In this document: positions 27,677 through 37,870 of the stretch, piece by piece
How the letters are laid out: each line of letters opens with the position of its first letter
How positions within the stretch are numbered: the stretch's first letter is position 1
Source: Shewanella pealeana ATCC 700345
Lineage (GTDB): Bacteria; Pseudomonadota; Gammaproteobacteria; Enterobacterales; Shewanellaceae
DNA length: 64,000 nt
Assembly: GCF_000018285.1 (NCBI RefSeq)
Contig: NC_009901.1
Location: forward strand, 3,409,001-3,473,000
Direction: 5' to 3'
Program-made: the position numbers and the translations under genes
Notes under the pieces: model-generated
Seen by the model: only the letters and a program-made list of their open reading frames with translations
Databases searched by the model: none
What the model was told of the DNA's origin: nothing

Positions 27677-27697
27677 CTTTTACTAGATTTTATAAAT

Positions 27698-27731
27698 AAA
27701 AAGCCCGCAAACTTTCATTTGCGGGCTTTTT
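27698..27731. terminator. Bidirectional terminator at the end of the dms operon
   Basis: Stem AAAAAGCCCGCAAA / TTTGCGGGCTTTTT with a short loop. The A-tract and T-tract on the two sides allow use in both directions, for the plus-strand hypothetical gene and the minus-strand dms operon. Confidence 0.92.
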
Positions 27732-27752
27732 GTCGTGCTTTATTTGGCGCAA

Positions 27753-28478
27753 TTAGCGAAACAGTCGCTTATCCAGTGCTAATACTTGAAAGTCTTGCTG
27801 TAACTGCAACAAGAAGTCTGTAGTTAACAGCGCTATTCCACGATAAAAATCTGTCTTGGCATGCTCATTGGCTAACTCACAGCAGCGCAATGCCCACGGC
27901 AATAGGTGTTGCTGCAATAGCACTTGAATAAAGCGGATCAAAGCTTGGTTATCAATTTCGCTCTGCAAGCGACCAAATGTTTGGTCGAGTACAGCGAAAA
28001 ACAAACCTATATGGTCAATGGGCTGCTTGTAATCGAGTTGTAACTCAACCCCATGAGCGCGATAGTAATCCATCAACTCAACGGTAGTTCTATCGTTAAT
28101 TAACTGCTCTTCACACAGGTAAACTGAGCCTTGCGGCACAGCTGTCGGTTCGCCTGGTCCAAAGAAAAGTTGGCCGTAATCCAGCTTTAAGGTGATTAAT
28201 GCCTTCTCCGAATCCGCAGCATCAATATCAGAAGACCATTGCTGTAAAAAATCTCCCAGCAATTTGCGACCAGTGCTGTTTTGCTGACGCTGAGAAAATT
28301 CAGGCCAGCTGCCAGCCACATCACACTCTTTTAGCCCATCGATAAAATCGGCCTCTGGATAACGAATAAGGCAATGATGCAGTATTCGCGCTAGCCCTTG
28401 GTACTCGACAAAGTCAATATTGCTTATAGATGATTGAGTAAGCGCTGATTGTGTTAACGGCTGCGTGTTTGAAGACAT
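27753..28478 (-). CDS. TorD/DmsD-family redox enzyme maturation chaperone
   Basis: A 241-residue all-helical cytoplasmic chaperone that would bind the Tat signal of the molybdoenzyme DmsA and assist cofactor insertion. LDYGQLFFGPGEPTAVPQGSVYL is the TorD/NarJ-type signature (LFxGPxxPxAPPxxSVY), and DHIGLFFAVLDQ the second conserved block. ATG 28478 is preceded by AAGG at a good distance; an ATG at 28505 is also in frame. Last gene of the dms operon, matching the accessory gene placed after dmsB in Shewanella (dmsG/dmsH there), but which of those two it equals cannot be decided here. Confidence 0.87.
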   Translation of the reverse strand: MSSNTQPLTQSALTQSSISNIDFVEYQGLARILHHCLIRYPEADFIDGLKECDVAGSWPEFSQRQQNSTGRKLLGDFLQQWSSDIDAADSEKALITLKLDYGQLFFGPGEPTAVPQGSVYLCEEQLINDRTTVELMDYYRAHGVELQLDYKQPIDHIGLFFAVLDQTFGRLQSEIDNQALIRFIQVLLQQHLLPWALRCCELANEHAKTDFYRGIALLTTDFLLQLQQDFQVLALDKRLFR

Positions 28479-28556
28479 AGTTGACCTTAAAGCTAAGCGG
28501 GCCATTAAGCCCGCTGATGTATTATTTAAAGACTTTTGTTATCCAAACAACTGAAA

Positions 28557-29222
28557 TTAAACTTCAGTTGGGTTTAGGATATCGCCGCCTTGTCCACCAT
28601 TCACGTTCGCCTTAATGATAAGGTTTGGTGAAGTGATTGACTCTGGTGGCAGCGGTGCAATGTGGCCATCGCCGTTACCATATTTAGCGCGTAGGTTATC
28701 CATGGTATCAAAGTCTAGTGCACGTAGTGGGCAAGACTCAACACATACAGGCTTACGGCCATCGGCAATACGCTCGAAACAACCATCACACTTGGTCATC
28801 ACTTTACGTTCACGATCGATTTGTGGAGCATCATAAGGACATGCACGGGCGCAGCTTTCACAACCGATACATAAGTCTTGTGCAACGTGAACTAGACCAT
28901 CTTCACGGCGCTTATGCATAGCGCCAGTTGGGCAAGCCTTAACGCACACTGGCTCAGAACAGTGGTTACAACCAATAGACATGTAGTAAGCAAATACACT
29001 TTGCTCAAAACAGCCGTTTTGGCCTTCAGTCCATTGTCCGCCGCCGTATTCGTACACGCGGCGCCAAGTCACGCCATTTAGCGCAGGAACGCCATTTTGT
29101 TCAGGATTGGTATTGTTACGGATCTCGTTACCTTGACGGTCTTTACAAGATACATGGCACGCTTTACAGCCAGTACACTTAGTGCTGTCGACGTAAAAAC
29201 CGTATTGAGTTGCTTCAGTCAT
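28557..29222 (-). CDS. dmsB: DMSO reductase iron-sulfur subunit DmsB
   Basis: A 221-residue ferredoxin-like electron-transfer subunit with four Cys clusters: CTGCKACHVSCK, CNHCSEPVCVKACP, CIGCESCARACP and CDGCFERIADGRKPVCVESCP, fitting four [4Fe-4S] centres. It passes electrons to DmsA. No signal peptide of its own is present, so it is likely exported together with the Tat-folded DmsA. It starts 14 bases after dmsA. Confidence 0.95.
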   Translation of the reverse strand: MTEATQYGFYVDSTKCTGCKACHVSCKDRQGNEIRNNTNPEQNGVPALNGVTWRRVYEYGGGQWTEGQNGCFEQSVFAYYMSIGCNHCSEPVCVKACPTGAMHKRREDGLVHVAQDLCIGCESCARACPYDAPQIDRERKVMTKCDGCFERIADGRKPVCVESCPLRALDFDTMDNLRAKYGNGDGHIAPLPPESITSPNLIIKANVNGGQGGDILNPTEV

Positions 29223-29236
29223 AATTAACTACTCTC

Positions 29237-31759
29237 TTAAATCTTTTTAATGGCAACACGAATAGTGTGCTGTGGGTTACCTTTAGCGACAGGGCTAGGC
29301 TGGTAGCGAGTTAACGAGTTAATTGCGCCGCCTTCGTCAACGATATGGCCAGTACTGCCTCGCTTGTTGCCAGGGTTGTACCAAGCACCTTGTCCTAGGG
29401 CAAATACACCTGGCGCAACACGTGGTGTGATACGTACAGTCACTTCAATTGAACCACGCTCGTTGTACATCTCAATCTTGTCGCCAGAGCTTAGGCCGTG
29501 CTTAGCACCGTCCATTGGGTTAACCCAAACAGCGTCTTCTACCGCTTCACGCAGCCATGGAACGTTGTGGTAGCTTGAGTGGGTACGGCCCTTAGTGTGG
29601 TAACCCGCTAGCTGAATTGGGTAATCTTCTTTAGTGCCTTCATCTTCATAACCGTCCCACGTTACTGTGTACTGTGGAATAGCTGTGATGGTGTCGCCCT
29701 TAACGTTTGTAGGATTTTGAGTACTGTTCTCTTGGTCCCAGTTAGCCGCACGCCATGCAAGTTCAGCAGAATAGATTTCAATCTTGCCACTTGGTGTTGA
29801 TAGCGCTTTACCGTCTTTCACAAAGCTTTGCAGTGCAACGTGGTTATCGTTCATGTTCTTACGGAAGAAACCAATCTCTTGTGCTTCTTTGTAAGTTGCA
29901 GGGAACGCTGGAGAAACACCGATGTTGTTGCTGTTAGCTTTAGTGCTTTGATAAAGCTCTTCTAACCACTCATCTTCGTTTTTGCCGTCTCTAAAGCCAG
30001 CGCCAACGCCCATCTTGTCAGCGATCATCGCAGCCGCTTCGTACATAGACTTACAATCCCACATAGTCTCAACAGATGAAGACATGGCAGTTAGGTAACC
30101 TAGTGAGCCTGAAGCGTATGAGTCGTTAACTAAGTCGTTTGACTCTAACCAGCTAGTATCCGGTAAGATGATGTCAGCAAACTTAGCGCCAGGCGTCATC
30201 CAGCAATCACAAGATACGATGAATAGATCTTCAGCATTACGGAAGATATCAGCCGTATTGTTGATTTCAGCGTGCTGGTTCAGTAACGAACTATCTGATG
30301 CAGACAGAATGAACTTAATGTTTGCGCCAAGTGGCGTATCTAAACCGTCAGTACCACGAACGCCGTGACTACGAGCAGTCATATTAACGCCGTTATTAAT
30401 CGCTTCAGACCAAGTGAAGAAAGAGATGCTTTCTGTAACTTTATTTGTACCTGTTGGAATTCCTGCACGAGACATGCTGCTCATGTACGGTAGTTCACCA
30501 TTTGATGCACCGCGAGTACCTAGCTTACCGGTTAGCACTGATAGCATGTATAGAGAACGCATGCTTTGCTCGCCGTTTGCTTGGCGGTTAACGCCTGCGC
30601 CCACAACGATGTAAGGAGCTTTAGCTGTCATTAGCTTGCCAGCGATGTAGCGGATTTTCTCTGCAGAAATACCACAGATTTTTTCAGCCCATTCTGGTGT
30701 CTTAGCGTCAGTGTAAATACCTTGACCTAGAATGTAGTCTTGGTAGTTTTCATCTGAGTTCATTACCTTAGCGTATTCTTGGTCAGTCGCATCGCTGCTC
30801 GCTGCAAAAATCGCTTTTTGATCTTCAATTGACTGCTTGTTGAAACCAACTGAATGCTCAAGTACAAACGGTAGAGATTGACCAACAAAGTTAGCGTGGT
30901 TGATCATCACATAGGCAACCGCTTCAGCAAACGCAGCATCAGTACCTGGACGGATTGGTAACCAGCTTGATTCTTTACCTAGCATGGAGTCAGTGTAACG
31001 AGGGTCGATCATTACCACTTCTAGGCCATTATTTTTCTGCAATGCCTGTAGGTAATCGTAACCTTCGCCTGAACCCGATTGACGGATCTCGCTTGGGTTG
31101 TAAGCAACACCTAAGAAGAAGTCACTGTCTTCAATAGTGATGGTTGACGAACCGCTAGTACTGCCAGTACCGAAGGTGTGCTTAGCCGCTTCCATCTGCT
31201 GCGCCCAAGAGTAGTTACCATAAGCATTTAGGCAACCACCATTTAGGTTAAATAGACGGTTGAAACAGGCATTTGATGCAAAACCGTAGTAAGCACCAGA
31301 ACCGTAGCTACGGAATACTGACTTAGCACCATTTTCTTGTGCGTAAACAGCAGCAAGCTTTTCAGCGATAATGCTGGTTGCTTCGTCCCAGCTAATGGGT
31401 ACAAATTCAGCTTTACCACGCTCACCAACACGCTTCATTGGTGTTTTTAGGCGGTCAACAGCGTAGTTTCTTTGACGTAGTGAACGACCACGAGCACAAG
31501 CACGTACTTGGTGTAGACCGTAGTTGTCTTCAACTTCATGGTCAGTTTCAACACGGGTCACGATACCGTCTTTAGTAAAGACCTTAATTGGACAGTTAGA
31601 ACCACAGTTAACTAGGCAAGATGACCAGTTTACCACTTCGTCAGTCACTGGCGGCTGTGGTGGAATAACATTGGCATCATCAGAGCTTGAATTACAGCCG
31701 GTAACTGTTGCAGCGCAGCCCAGCGCGGCACTCATTTTTAAGAAACTTCTACGTTCCAT
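29237..31759 (-). CDS. dmsA: DMSO reductase-type molybdopterin oxidoreductase DmsA, Tat lipoprotein
   Basis: Catalytic subunit of 840 residues. The N-terminus has a twin-arginine motif (RRSFLK) and then a lipobox (TVTGC, Cys22), so it is a Tat-exported lipoprotein, as expected for an outer-surface reductase. The [4Fe-4S] motif is C48-x3-C52-x3-C56 with C88. A Ser in AYGNYSW (about residue 184) is a candidate Mo ligand for the DMSO reductase class. The C-terminal cofactor domain contains HTKGRTHSSYHNVPWLRE. Electrons arrive through DmsE/DmsF/DmsB. The physiological acceptor could be DMSO or another oxyanion such as iodate; sequence alone does not decide. Confidence 0.94.
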   Translation of the reverse strand: MERRSFLKMSAALGCAATVTGCNSSSDDANVIPPQPPVTDEVVNWSSCLVNCGSNCPIKVFTKDGIVTRVETDHEVEDNYGLHQVRACARGRSLRQRNYAVDRLKTPMKRVGERGKAEFVPISWDEATSIIAEKLAAVYAQENGAKSVFRSYGSGAYYGFASNACFNRLFNLNGGCLNAYGNYSWAQQMEAAKHTFGTGSTSGSSTITIEDSDFFLGVAYNPSEIRQSGSGEGYDYLQALQKNNGLEVVMIDPRYTDSMLGKESSWLPIRPGTDAAFAEAVAYVMINHANFVGQSLPFVLEHSVGFNKQSIEDQKAIFAASSDATDQEYAKVMNSDENYQDYILGQGIYTDAKTPEWAEKICGISAEKIRYIAGKLMTAKAPYIVVGAGVNRQANGEQSMRSLYMLSVLTGKLGTRGASNGELPYMSSMSRAGIPTGTNKVTESISFFTWSEAINNGVNMTARSHGVRGTDGLDTPLGANIKFILSASDSSLLNQHAEINNTADIFRNAEDLFIVSCDCWMTPGAKFADIILPDTSWLESNDLVNDSYASGSLGYLTAMSSSVETMWDCKSMYEAAAMIADKMGVGAGFRDGKNEDEWLEELYQSTKANSNNIGVSPAFPATYKEAQEIGFFRKNMNDNHVALQSFVKDGKALSTPSGKIEIYSAELAWRAANWDQENSTQNPTNVKGDTITAIPQYTVTWDGYEDEGTKEDYPIQLAGYHTKGRTHSSYHNVPWLREAVEDAVWVNPMDGAKHGLSSGDKIEMYNERGSIEVTVRITPRVAPGVFALGQGAWYNPGNKRGSTGHIVDEGGAINSLTRYQPSPVAKGNPQHTIRVAIKKI

Positions 31760-31798
31760 AATCTTGTTTTCCTCAAACTTATTAATATCTGACTCGAC

Positions 31799-33832
31799 TT
31801 ATTTCAGCTTGTAGCTGAAGGTCAACATCAGTTGATGGGCGTTGTAATTGTGGTTCAGGTCACCCAAGGTCACTAAACCTGGAATACTATCGGGAGTGAC
31901 CGCAGCACTATCGGTATCAAAATAACGTTCAAACTGGTAAGCCAACTTGACAGCCATTTGCTCAGAGATCAGGTATTGCCCGTATAAACTCACGCTGTGG
32001 TTATACGAGTAATAACTGCCATAGCTGTTGATATTGGCACTGTCTGTGTTGTAACCATTCACACCGGTATTACTTGATGAGTTAGCAAATAGGTAGTCAC
32101 TACCTAAAATCAATCTGCCATCCATTAGTCCTGTGTAAGTCGCACCCAAACCAAGATTAATGAATTCATCATTAACCTCTGTGTGCCAAACTGACGCTTG
32201 GTCACCGTTTTGGTCTGAATCAATCCACTGCTGACCCGCAAAGGCATATACAGATAATGGTTCGGTGATTTGTGCATGTACGTTGATGTCGTAACCGTAA
32301 TCTTTAGCCTGAGTCAGGCCGATTTCAGTTGCGTCATAGTCGTCATTGGCGTAGTAAGTGCTAACATCGAAAGTTAACCACTCAAGCGGCACGTAGCTCG
32401 CTCTGGCGTTAACTTCGCTGCGCTTGCGATCGGCAAGGTTGTACTTACGCATTAACGATTCAGTTTCGTCGCTGGTTAGCTCATTAGCTTGGTAGTCACT
32501 GCCACCTCGCTCGCCATAGCTGACACCAAAATCTAGGGTTAGCTTGTCAATCGCACGGATGTTTAGCTTGCTCCAAAACTCATTGTCACGGGTTTCTTCG
32601 CGCTCACCATAACTACGTTCAACTTGCTTATAGTCGTAACCCGCTTGTAAGCGGTAACCACTGGCAATACGGTAACTTGCGTTGGTTTTAAAGGTTTGAC
32701 GCTCAATATCCATTGGCACGTTTTGTTTAAACGCACCTGACATTGAATTGAACTCGTACTGAGCAAAGTCAAATACCGATGAGCGGTTATCACGCTTGCT
32801 GTAGTCATAGCTTGCGCCTAGACGTAAGCGATTGCTTACTCGCGTGCTTGCCGCTAGGTTTGAGCTTAAGGTATCAACCTGACCGTCCCAATTTTGAATT
32901 GGGTTTCCACTCATCTGGATAAGGTCTTGATCTTGGATCATACGACCGGTAACCACACGACCACTAAACACGCTAGAAGCTAAACGGTACTGACCAGATA
33001 GCGACACTTGGTGCGCTTGGTTATCAGGTGTTGCACTGTATACGTCATAGGCGTAAAGCAGACTTAAATCGCCCATGTTGTTGTCATAGCGTGAGCCGTT
33101 GTAGCTCAGCTCTGACAACCAGTTAGCGCCATCAAGCACCACACCGGCACTGAACTTATCTGTGGTTTCATCAACCGCTTCAGCAAAGTTAGTTGGGCGT
33201 GGGCTAGTGAGGCTTGCGCTGCGGTGACCGGTTTTATCTTCACGGTCGTAGCGTGCATAGCTGCTAAGGCCTAGACCTAATACTTCAGAGAAGTCATACT
33301 CAAATCCGATACCACTGCGCTGTCTTTGTAGCGCTAAATCCAATACGCGAGTCTGATCGCTTGGCGTTAGCATGCCATTGTTTTGCCAAAGATTAGTCGA
33401 GGCATTACTGCCTTGATTAGTGGTAATCGTCTGAAAATCAACATCTAGCTTATAATGACCGCTCTTACCCGCTTCCATGGTCACAAAGCCGTTATCCATA
33501 CCCAACTGATGGGCTTGAACTTTCGCTTTATAGCCACTTTGCTGATAAGCAAGGTCGGCATTGACGCCTGCAATAGCACCGTCTTCGCCGGTGCCAAACT
33601 GGTTGATGGCATGATTATCATCGGCATCAATCGCGCCAACACTCACACCAACACTACCAGTGTAACCTTGAGTCTCAACACAACGCTTACATTGATAATT
33701 AGCGGTTTTACCGGCGGTAATATTGGCATTTTGCACACCAAAATCAGCCGCAAACGCGCTGGTTCCTGCACCTAGTAACGCTAAGGTGATCAGGTTTAAT
33801 GAAAAAGGTTTAATTAAACGCATATTTGTCAC
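31799..33832 (-). CDS. dmsF: MtrB/PioB-family outer-membrane beta-barrel DmsF
   Basis: A 677-residue porin that sheathes the decaheme cytochrome across the outer membrane. A Sec signal peptide ends in SAFAAD near residue 30. The N-terminal CKRC (Cys48 and Cys51) matches the CxxC typical of MtrB proteins. The rest alternates polar and aromatic residues as beta strands and ends in LMLTFSYKLK, a barrel terminus. It lies 8 bases downstream of dmsE and 39 bases upstream of dmsA, in the dmsEFAB order known from Shewanella. Confidence 0.93.
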   Translation of the reverse strand: MTNMRLIKPFSLNLITLALLGAGTSAFAADFGVQNANITAGKTANYQCKRCVETQGYTGSVGVSVGAIDADDNHAINQFGTGEDGAIAGVNADLAYQQSGYKAKVQAHQLGMDNGFVTMEAGKSGHYKLDVDFQTITTNQGSNASTNLWQNNGMLTPSDQTRVLDLALQRQRSGIGFEYDFSEVLGLGLSSYARYDREDKTGHRSASLTSPRPTNFAEAVDETTDKFSAGVVLDGANWLSELSYNGSRYDNNMGDLSLLYAYDVYSATPDNQAHQVSLSGQYRLASSVFSGRVVTGRMIQDQDLIQMSGNPIQNWDGQVDTLSSNLAASTRVSNRLRLGASYDYSKRDNRSSVFDFAQYEFNSMSGAFKQNVPMDIERQTFKTNASYRIASGYRLQAGYDYKQVERSYGEREETRDNEFWSKLNIRAIDKLTLDFGVSYGERGGSDYQANELTSDETESLMRKYNLADRKRSEVNARASYVPLEWLTFDVSTYYANDDYDATEIGLTQAKDYGYDINVHAQITEPLSVYAFAGQQWIDSDQNGDQASVWHTEVNDEFINLGLGATYTGLMDGRLILGSDYLFANSSSNTGVNGYNTDSANINSYGSYYSYNHSVSLYGQYLISEQMAVKLAYQFERYFDTDSAAVTPDSIPGLVTLGDLNHNYNAHQLMLTFSYKLK

Positions 33833-33840
33833 TCCTAGAC

Positions 33841-34815
33841 TTAACGGGCAAAGTTGCTGCCAGCAGGATGGTTAGAACCATGGATCTTGCTGTGGCAATT
33901 TAAACAACTCTTACCCGCACTGAATGCATCTAGACCTGCTTGGCTTGTCATGCGGCTTGCATGGCCATCATCTGCGTGACATTGCTGACACAACTGCGGC
34001 GTACGCGACTTAAGTAGGTTGTCGTTAACACTGCCATGGGGTGTATGACAGCTTGAGCAGTCTTCCATTACTGGCGCATGCTCCCATAGGAATGGTCCGC
34101 GCTTGTCGGCATGACACTCGGCGCAGGTCTCATTTAGGCTTGGCTTGATCAGTGCGCTTTCGGTCATAGAACCGTGTGGGTTGTGACAATCAATACAGGT
34201 CATCTGGTCCCACTTCATTGGGTGTGATGAGCGCTTATTCATGTCTGCCTTAGCGCGGGTATGACAAGAAGTACAGGTGTCGTTAACCGTTAAACGGTCA
34301 AGAGCAGGATCTTTTGCTGCATGAACATTGTGACAATCGCTACAAGCGACTTCTTCAAGATTGTGAGTACTGTTATGCCATGCCATCTGCTTAGGATCGT
34401 TATGACATCCTTGGCAAACACTGTTTTGGCTAGAAGCTGAAAGTTTGCTGTCAGGGCTAAAGCTAATCATTGGCTCTTTACCGCCACGATTATGCTTGCC
34501 TAATGGACCATGACAGGCTTCACATTGAATACCTGCCATAGGTGATTTACTGTTGCTCATGTCACCGTGAACGCCGTCAAAAATTTCCATGACTTTGGCA
34601 TTTTTCTTATGACACATAAGGCAAGAATCCGCCCCTTTCGGAGAGTATTTACCTTCGCTAAACTTCTCTGTTAATTTTTGTTCGAGTTGCGTTGAGTCAA
34701 GCTTATCCCATGGGGTTGCTTGAGCAGGCACAACACTGATAAGAATCGTGAGTAAACTGCTAGCCATTAATTTGGCCATAAAATTCACTGACTTTATGGT
34801 TTTGATTGTGGACAT
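33841..34815 (-). CDS. dmsE: Periplasmic decaheme c-type cytochrome DmsE (MtrA family)
   Basis: A 324-residue exported cytochrome with exactly ten CxxCH motifs (CLMCH, CEACH, CQGCH, CSDCH, CTSCH, CIDCH, CAECH, CSSCH, CQQCH, CLNCH). A signal peptide ends near VPAQA. Additional His residues between motifs serve as distal ligands. It receives electrons from CymA-type quinol oxidation and carries them through DmsF to the surface reductase. The first ATG gives a slightly long leader; an internal Met (MAKLM, residue 13) is a plausible alternative start. First gene of the operon. Confidence 0.95.
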   Translation of the reverse strand: MSTIKTIKSVNFMAKLMASSLLTILISVVPAQATPWDKLDSTQLEQKLTEKFSEGKYSPKGADSCLMCHKKNAKVMEIFDGVHGDMSNSKSPMAGIQCEACHGPLGKHNRGGKEPMISFSPDSKLSASSQNSVCQGCHNDPKQMAWHNSTHNLEEVACSDCHNVHAAKDPALDRLTVNDTCTSCHTRAKADMNKRSSHPMKWDQMTCIDCHNPHGSMTESALIKPSLNETCAECHADKRGPFLWEHAPVMEDCSSCHTPHGSVNDNLLKSRTPQLCQQCHADDGHASRMTSQAGLDAFSAGKSCLNCHSKIHGSNHPAGSNFAR

Positions 34816-35429
34816 TAACTACAGGCCGGTTATATATCGAAGTGAGTATCTTATTCCTTGCAGATATCTAAATTCAAGATTATGCATATCTGCCAACAAC
34901 TTGAGGCTTGCAGCAAGTTTTCATAAAAAGCGTCTATCACCTCACAATATAAACACGCAAAACAAATGCACCTTTAATTAGAGGTAAAACCAATTAACCA
35001 TTTAAATCACTAAGATACAGCTTCCATGAGAATGATTACTATCTTCACAAGTTGTTAATATGAGGCTGAAATGTAAACCAATTGATTTGGCGAGTCTGAA
35101 TTATTGAAGCTAGATCACTAACTATTTCGATGCTATTCAGGCTTCACGTGCGAATACCCCATAATAAGTACCATTATCGAATAAAAATCAAACAAAGCTT
35201 GAATCATGAATAGTGAGTTCAACAAGAATTTTACCTAAAAAAAGTAATAACCAGACAAAACAGCAGACTAAACACCTGTATACATCCTGTTTTGAAATAC
35301 TTTCCTCTCAATAAATTTTTACGCCAGCCTTCAGCATCATGATGATTAAAAAATCAAGGGTCGGTTTATTGATGGCCCGCATTAGCCTATTATTTTGTTA
35401 AGATTTTGAATCGACCCAGAGGATCAGCC
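34816..35429. other. Intergenic region upstream of dmsE
   Basis: About 610 bases without a supported gene, AT rich. It must contain the dmsE promoter. I see only weak matches to a CRP-like site (TTGAAGCTAGATCACT near 35104-35119) and a small near-palindrome CCAATTGATTTGG near 35079-35091, neither strong enough to name. Confidence 0.4.
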
Positions 35430-35933
35430 TTGCACAAATTAGACAGAAGGTTAGAGAGCAAACTAGAAAATAAAATCCCGCCACCCATCGTCACGCTGAT
35501 TTTCGCATTTTTCATGTGGGCAATTGCGTTATTAACCTCCAATGAAAAAGTTGCAACTAGCGAGCACACGCTCATAAACATTAAGTTTATTGCCATCTGC
35601 TTATTCTTAACTCTAGGTGTACTTTCCGCTATTGCTGGGGTAATCAGTTTTAATCGAGCGAAAACTACGGTCAACCCACTAAAGCCTGAAACAGCTTCAG
35701 CATTAGTGACCTCTGGTATGTTCAGACTAAGCCGTAACCCTATGTACTTAGGTATGGCGTTGGCTCTGTGCGCTTGGGCTTGCTACTTAGAATCTATTTG
35801 GAGTCTGCTGGGCATTATTGGCTATATGCTTTATATGCAACGCTTTCAAATCCGCCCTGAAGAGAAGGCACTTGAAGCGTTATTTGGGAAGGTATTTTTT
35901 GATTATAAAAGTAGAGTCAGGCCCTGGCTATAA
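35430..35933 (+). CDS. ICMT-like membrane methyltransferase family protein
   Basis: About 167 residues with at least three membrane segments. The C-terminal half holds the family hallmarks TSGMFRLSRNPMYLGMALAL and IRPEEKALEALFG ending in DYKSRVRPWL, as in isoprenylcysteine carboxyl methyltransferase-like proteins, which use S-adenosylmethionine at the membrane. In bacteria the substrate is usually unknown. The likely start is TTG 35430, with AGAGGA 6 bases upstream; a TTG at 35406 is in frame. Confidence 0.8.
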   Translation: MHKLDRRLESKLENKIPPPIVTLIFAFFMWAIALLTSNEKVATSEHTLINIKFIAICLFLTLGVLSAIAGVISFNRAKTTVNPLKPETASALVTSGMFRLSRNPMYLGMALALCAWACYLESIWSLLGIIGYMLYMQRFQIRPEEKALEALFGKVFFDYKSRVRPWL

Positions 35934-36084
35934 CCTGAGTAAACTCCGATAGCAGCGCGACTTACATTCAACTCATCGACTCAAAAACTATTACAGAGGG
36001 GCAGCAGCAAATCCCCCCCTCTGAAAACACAAGCATGATATAAAGCAAAATGATTTAGATTATGTTGCTGGTCTAAACTAATGC

Positions 36085-37542
36085 TCAATAATCACGGAAA
36101 CTAAGCGACTCTTTCGTTAACTGAAGCTCCTTTAGACGCTTTTCCGTCAAATCAAGCTTGCAGCCTATCAAGACTGGGATCGCCATCGAACCTTGTTCAT
36201 ATGTCAGCATCTCAGCCCTACATGCATCATTACGATAGCTTAACCAAGAGGATTGCGCCTGACCATAAGCGGTGCTTAACTCGCTATTATTTGCCACGTG
36301 CTCAAGGGCACTAATAGATTTAATAACCTCGGTGAGTTTCCATTCGACATTCGCTAACTCTAGCTGACCACACTTAGTCATCCCCTCAGTGTTGTATGCT
36401 TGCTCAGATTGGCAATCGATTCCGGCTGCGGGATCATCACCTAAAATCACAGTACTGACTTGAGTCGGCAGATACCACGCGCCCCCCATGGCTATCTCAC
36501 GACAATCCCCTGTTGAATAATCGTCTGCTAAAATAAAATCACTACCGTTCCAAATTAACCGCTTTGCCGAAACACAATCGGCGATACCGCGTCCTTTCAT
36601 AAACTCATCAATAATACCGTTAGCGTAATTTGTCGAACTATCGGTAATGAACTTAGGCTCTATTGCTGGGTTATCATCGACAAGCCACACACCGTCACCA
36701 TAGTTATAGGCTGCAGACCAGCAAGGTGCAGTAACCACAAGTTGAGTTTTTGTCAGCCTAGATACCTCAAGTTTCAAGTCATCACTATCTGAGGGGACAA
36801 AATCACATTGATTGATTGCATTTTTCATCCTCAGTTTAAACTCTGGATCGGTTGCCAATCGCCTGTCTTTATCTGTTGTCAGTGACCCTTGCTGCACTGA
36901 TGCTGAAGTCAGAGGAATTGAAATCACAGGCGCTTGTTTAGGCTGCACGATATTGCCGATGCTCTGGCCTTTTTTTACAATGCCGAAAGGTGTATCCACC
37001 AAGCCTTGAAAATCGTCCATTTTGAGCAACACAGCTGTAGAGCCGCTGGTCGATAAATGCCACTCATTACCCGTACTATTGGTAAATTTTATCGAAACAC
37101 GGCCTTTCATGGTAAGTGCATTGAGCAACTGACTAATTTGATCTTGGCTAAGTTCACGCTCACCACTAAACCGCATACCTTGCTCTTCATAAGCCGGCAT
37201 TTCAGGCCCTAAATGGCTCATGTATGAGTCATTGATAACCAGTTTGAAAATTTCATTGCCGCCTTCACGGCCATCAATATCATATGAGCCTTCAGCAAAT
37301 TTTACTTTGCCTTGGATCTGAGCATTAGCGCCTGCTTGTCTTTGCAATATGACTGAAACCGGAGCACTGTTATTGTCTTGCGGTTCTTGGATATAAGAGT
37401 GATAGCCTACTGCGCGACAGGTATTAGTATTGTCACAGACCACTTGCCAATCACCATGTGAGAAGCTCAGCCCTTCAAGCGCGAAGCCAGATGTTGAAAT
37501 AAAAAATGAAAGCAGCCCCGCAATTCGAACATAACTCTGCAT
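36085..37542 (-). CDS. Exported DUF1176 protein with C-terminal LprI-like domain
   Basis: A 485-residue protein with a signal peptide ending near SGFA (residue 21). The N-terminal half is DUF1176-like: SHGDWQVVCDNTNTCRAVGY at its start, then a repeated beta-rich region; GYNYGDG-type segment near 275-285. The last ~95 residues (SEQAYNTEGMTKCGQLELANVEWKL to the C-terminus) have the spacing of Cys and aromatic residues of LprI/DUF1311 domains, with SSWLSYRNDACRAE as the key block. LprI domains include lysozyme inhibitors. A fusion of the two is plausible as a periplasmic defence or envelope protein; the function is unproven. Confidence 0.75.
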   Translation of the reverse strand: MQSYVRIAGLLSFFISTSGFALEGLSFSHGDWQVVCDNTNTCRAVGYHSYIQEPQDNNSAPVSVILQRQAGANAQIQGKVKFAEGSYDIDGREGGNEIFKLVINDSYMSHLGPEMPAYEEQGMRFSGERELSQDQISQLLNALTMKGRVSIKFTNSTGNEWHLSTSGSTAVLLKMDDFQGLVDTPFGIVKKGQSIGNIVQPKQAPVISIPLTSASVQQGSLTTDKDRRLATDPEFKLRMKNAINQCDFVPSDSDDLKLEVSRLTKTQLVVTAPCWSAAYNYGDGVWLVDDNPAIEPKFITDSSTNYANGIIDEFMKGRGIADCVSAKRLIWNGSDFILADDYSTGDCREIAMGGAWYLPTQVSTVILGDDPAAGIDCQSEQAYNTEGMTKCGQLELANVEWKLTEVIKSISALEHVANNSELSTAYGQAQSSWLSYRNDACRAEMLTYEQGSMAIPVLIGCKLDLTEKRLKELQLTKESLSFRDY

Positions 37543-37870
37543 TATTAAAATGCTCCCAAAGTAACGACTTAATAAAATGGTCTACAACGAAAAATGATGA
37601 CAACGCCAGATAGTGTCATTACTTACTGCAATTAAGTAGCAGTGTGATTCTATTTCATTGCTACTTTGTGCAATACATCCCAAAACGGTTCACAACCACA
37701 CTAGGCGTTTTTAAGCAACATCGTTATAGTTACAAACCAAACTCAGGTAACCCAGTGTATTTATTATTAAAAGCATAAAAAACAACCTCTAACTCATCAA
37801 TAACGTCTATTGATACTCCTACTATTAGCTCACGCAACTAACGCTCAAATAACAAAGGTCAAATAACAGC
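37543..37870. other. Intergenic region between divergent genes
   Basis: About 330 AT-rich bases between the DUF1176 gene and the next plus-strand gene. It should hold both promoters; I see no convincing operator or RNA element. Confidence 0.4.

Noticed and set aside
34816..35429. CRP/FNR site upstream of dmsE
   Set aside because: The best matches (TTGAAGCTAGATCACT, CCAATTGATTTGG) deviate too much from either consensus to name.
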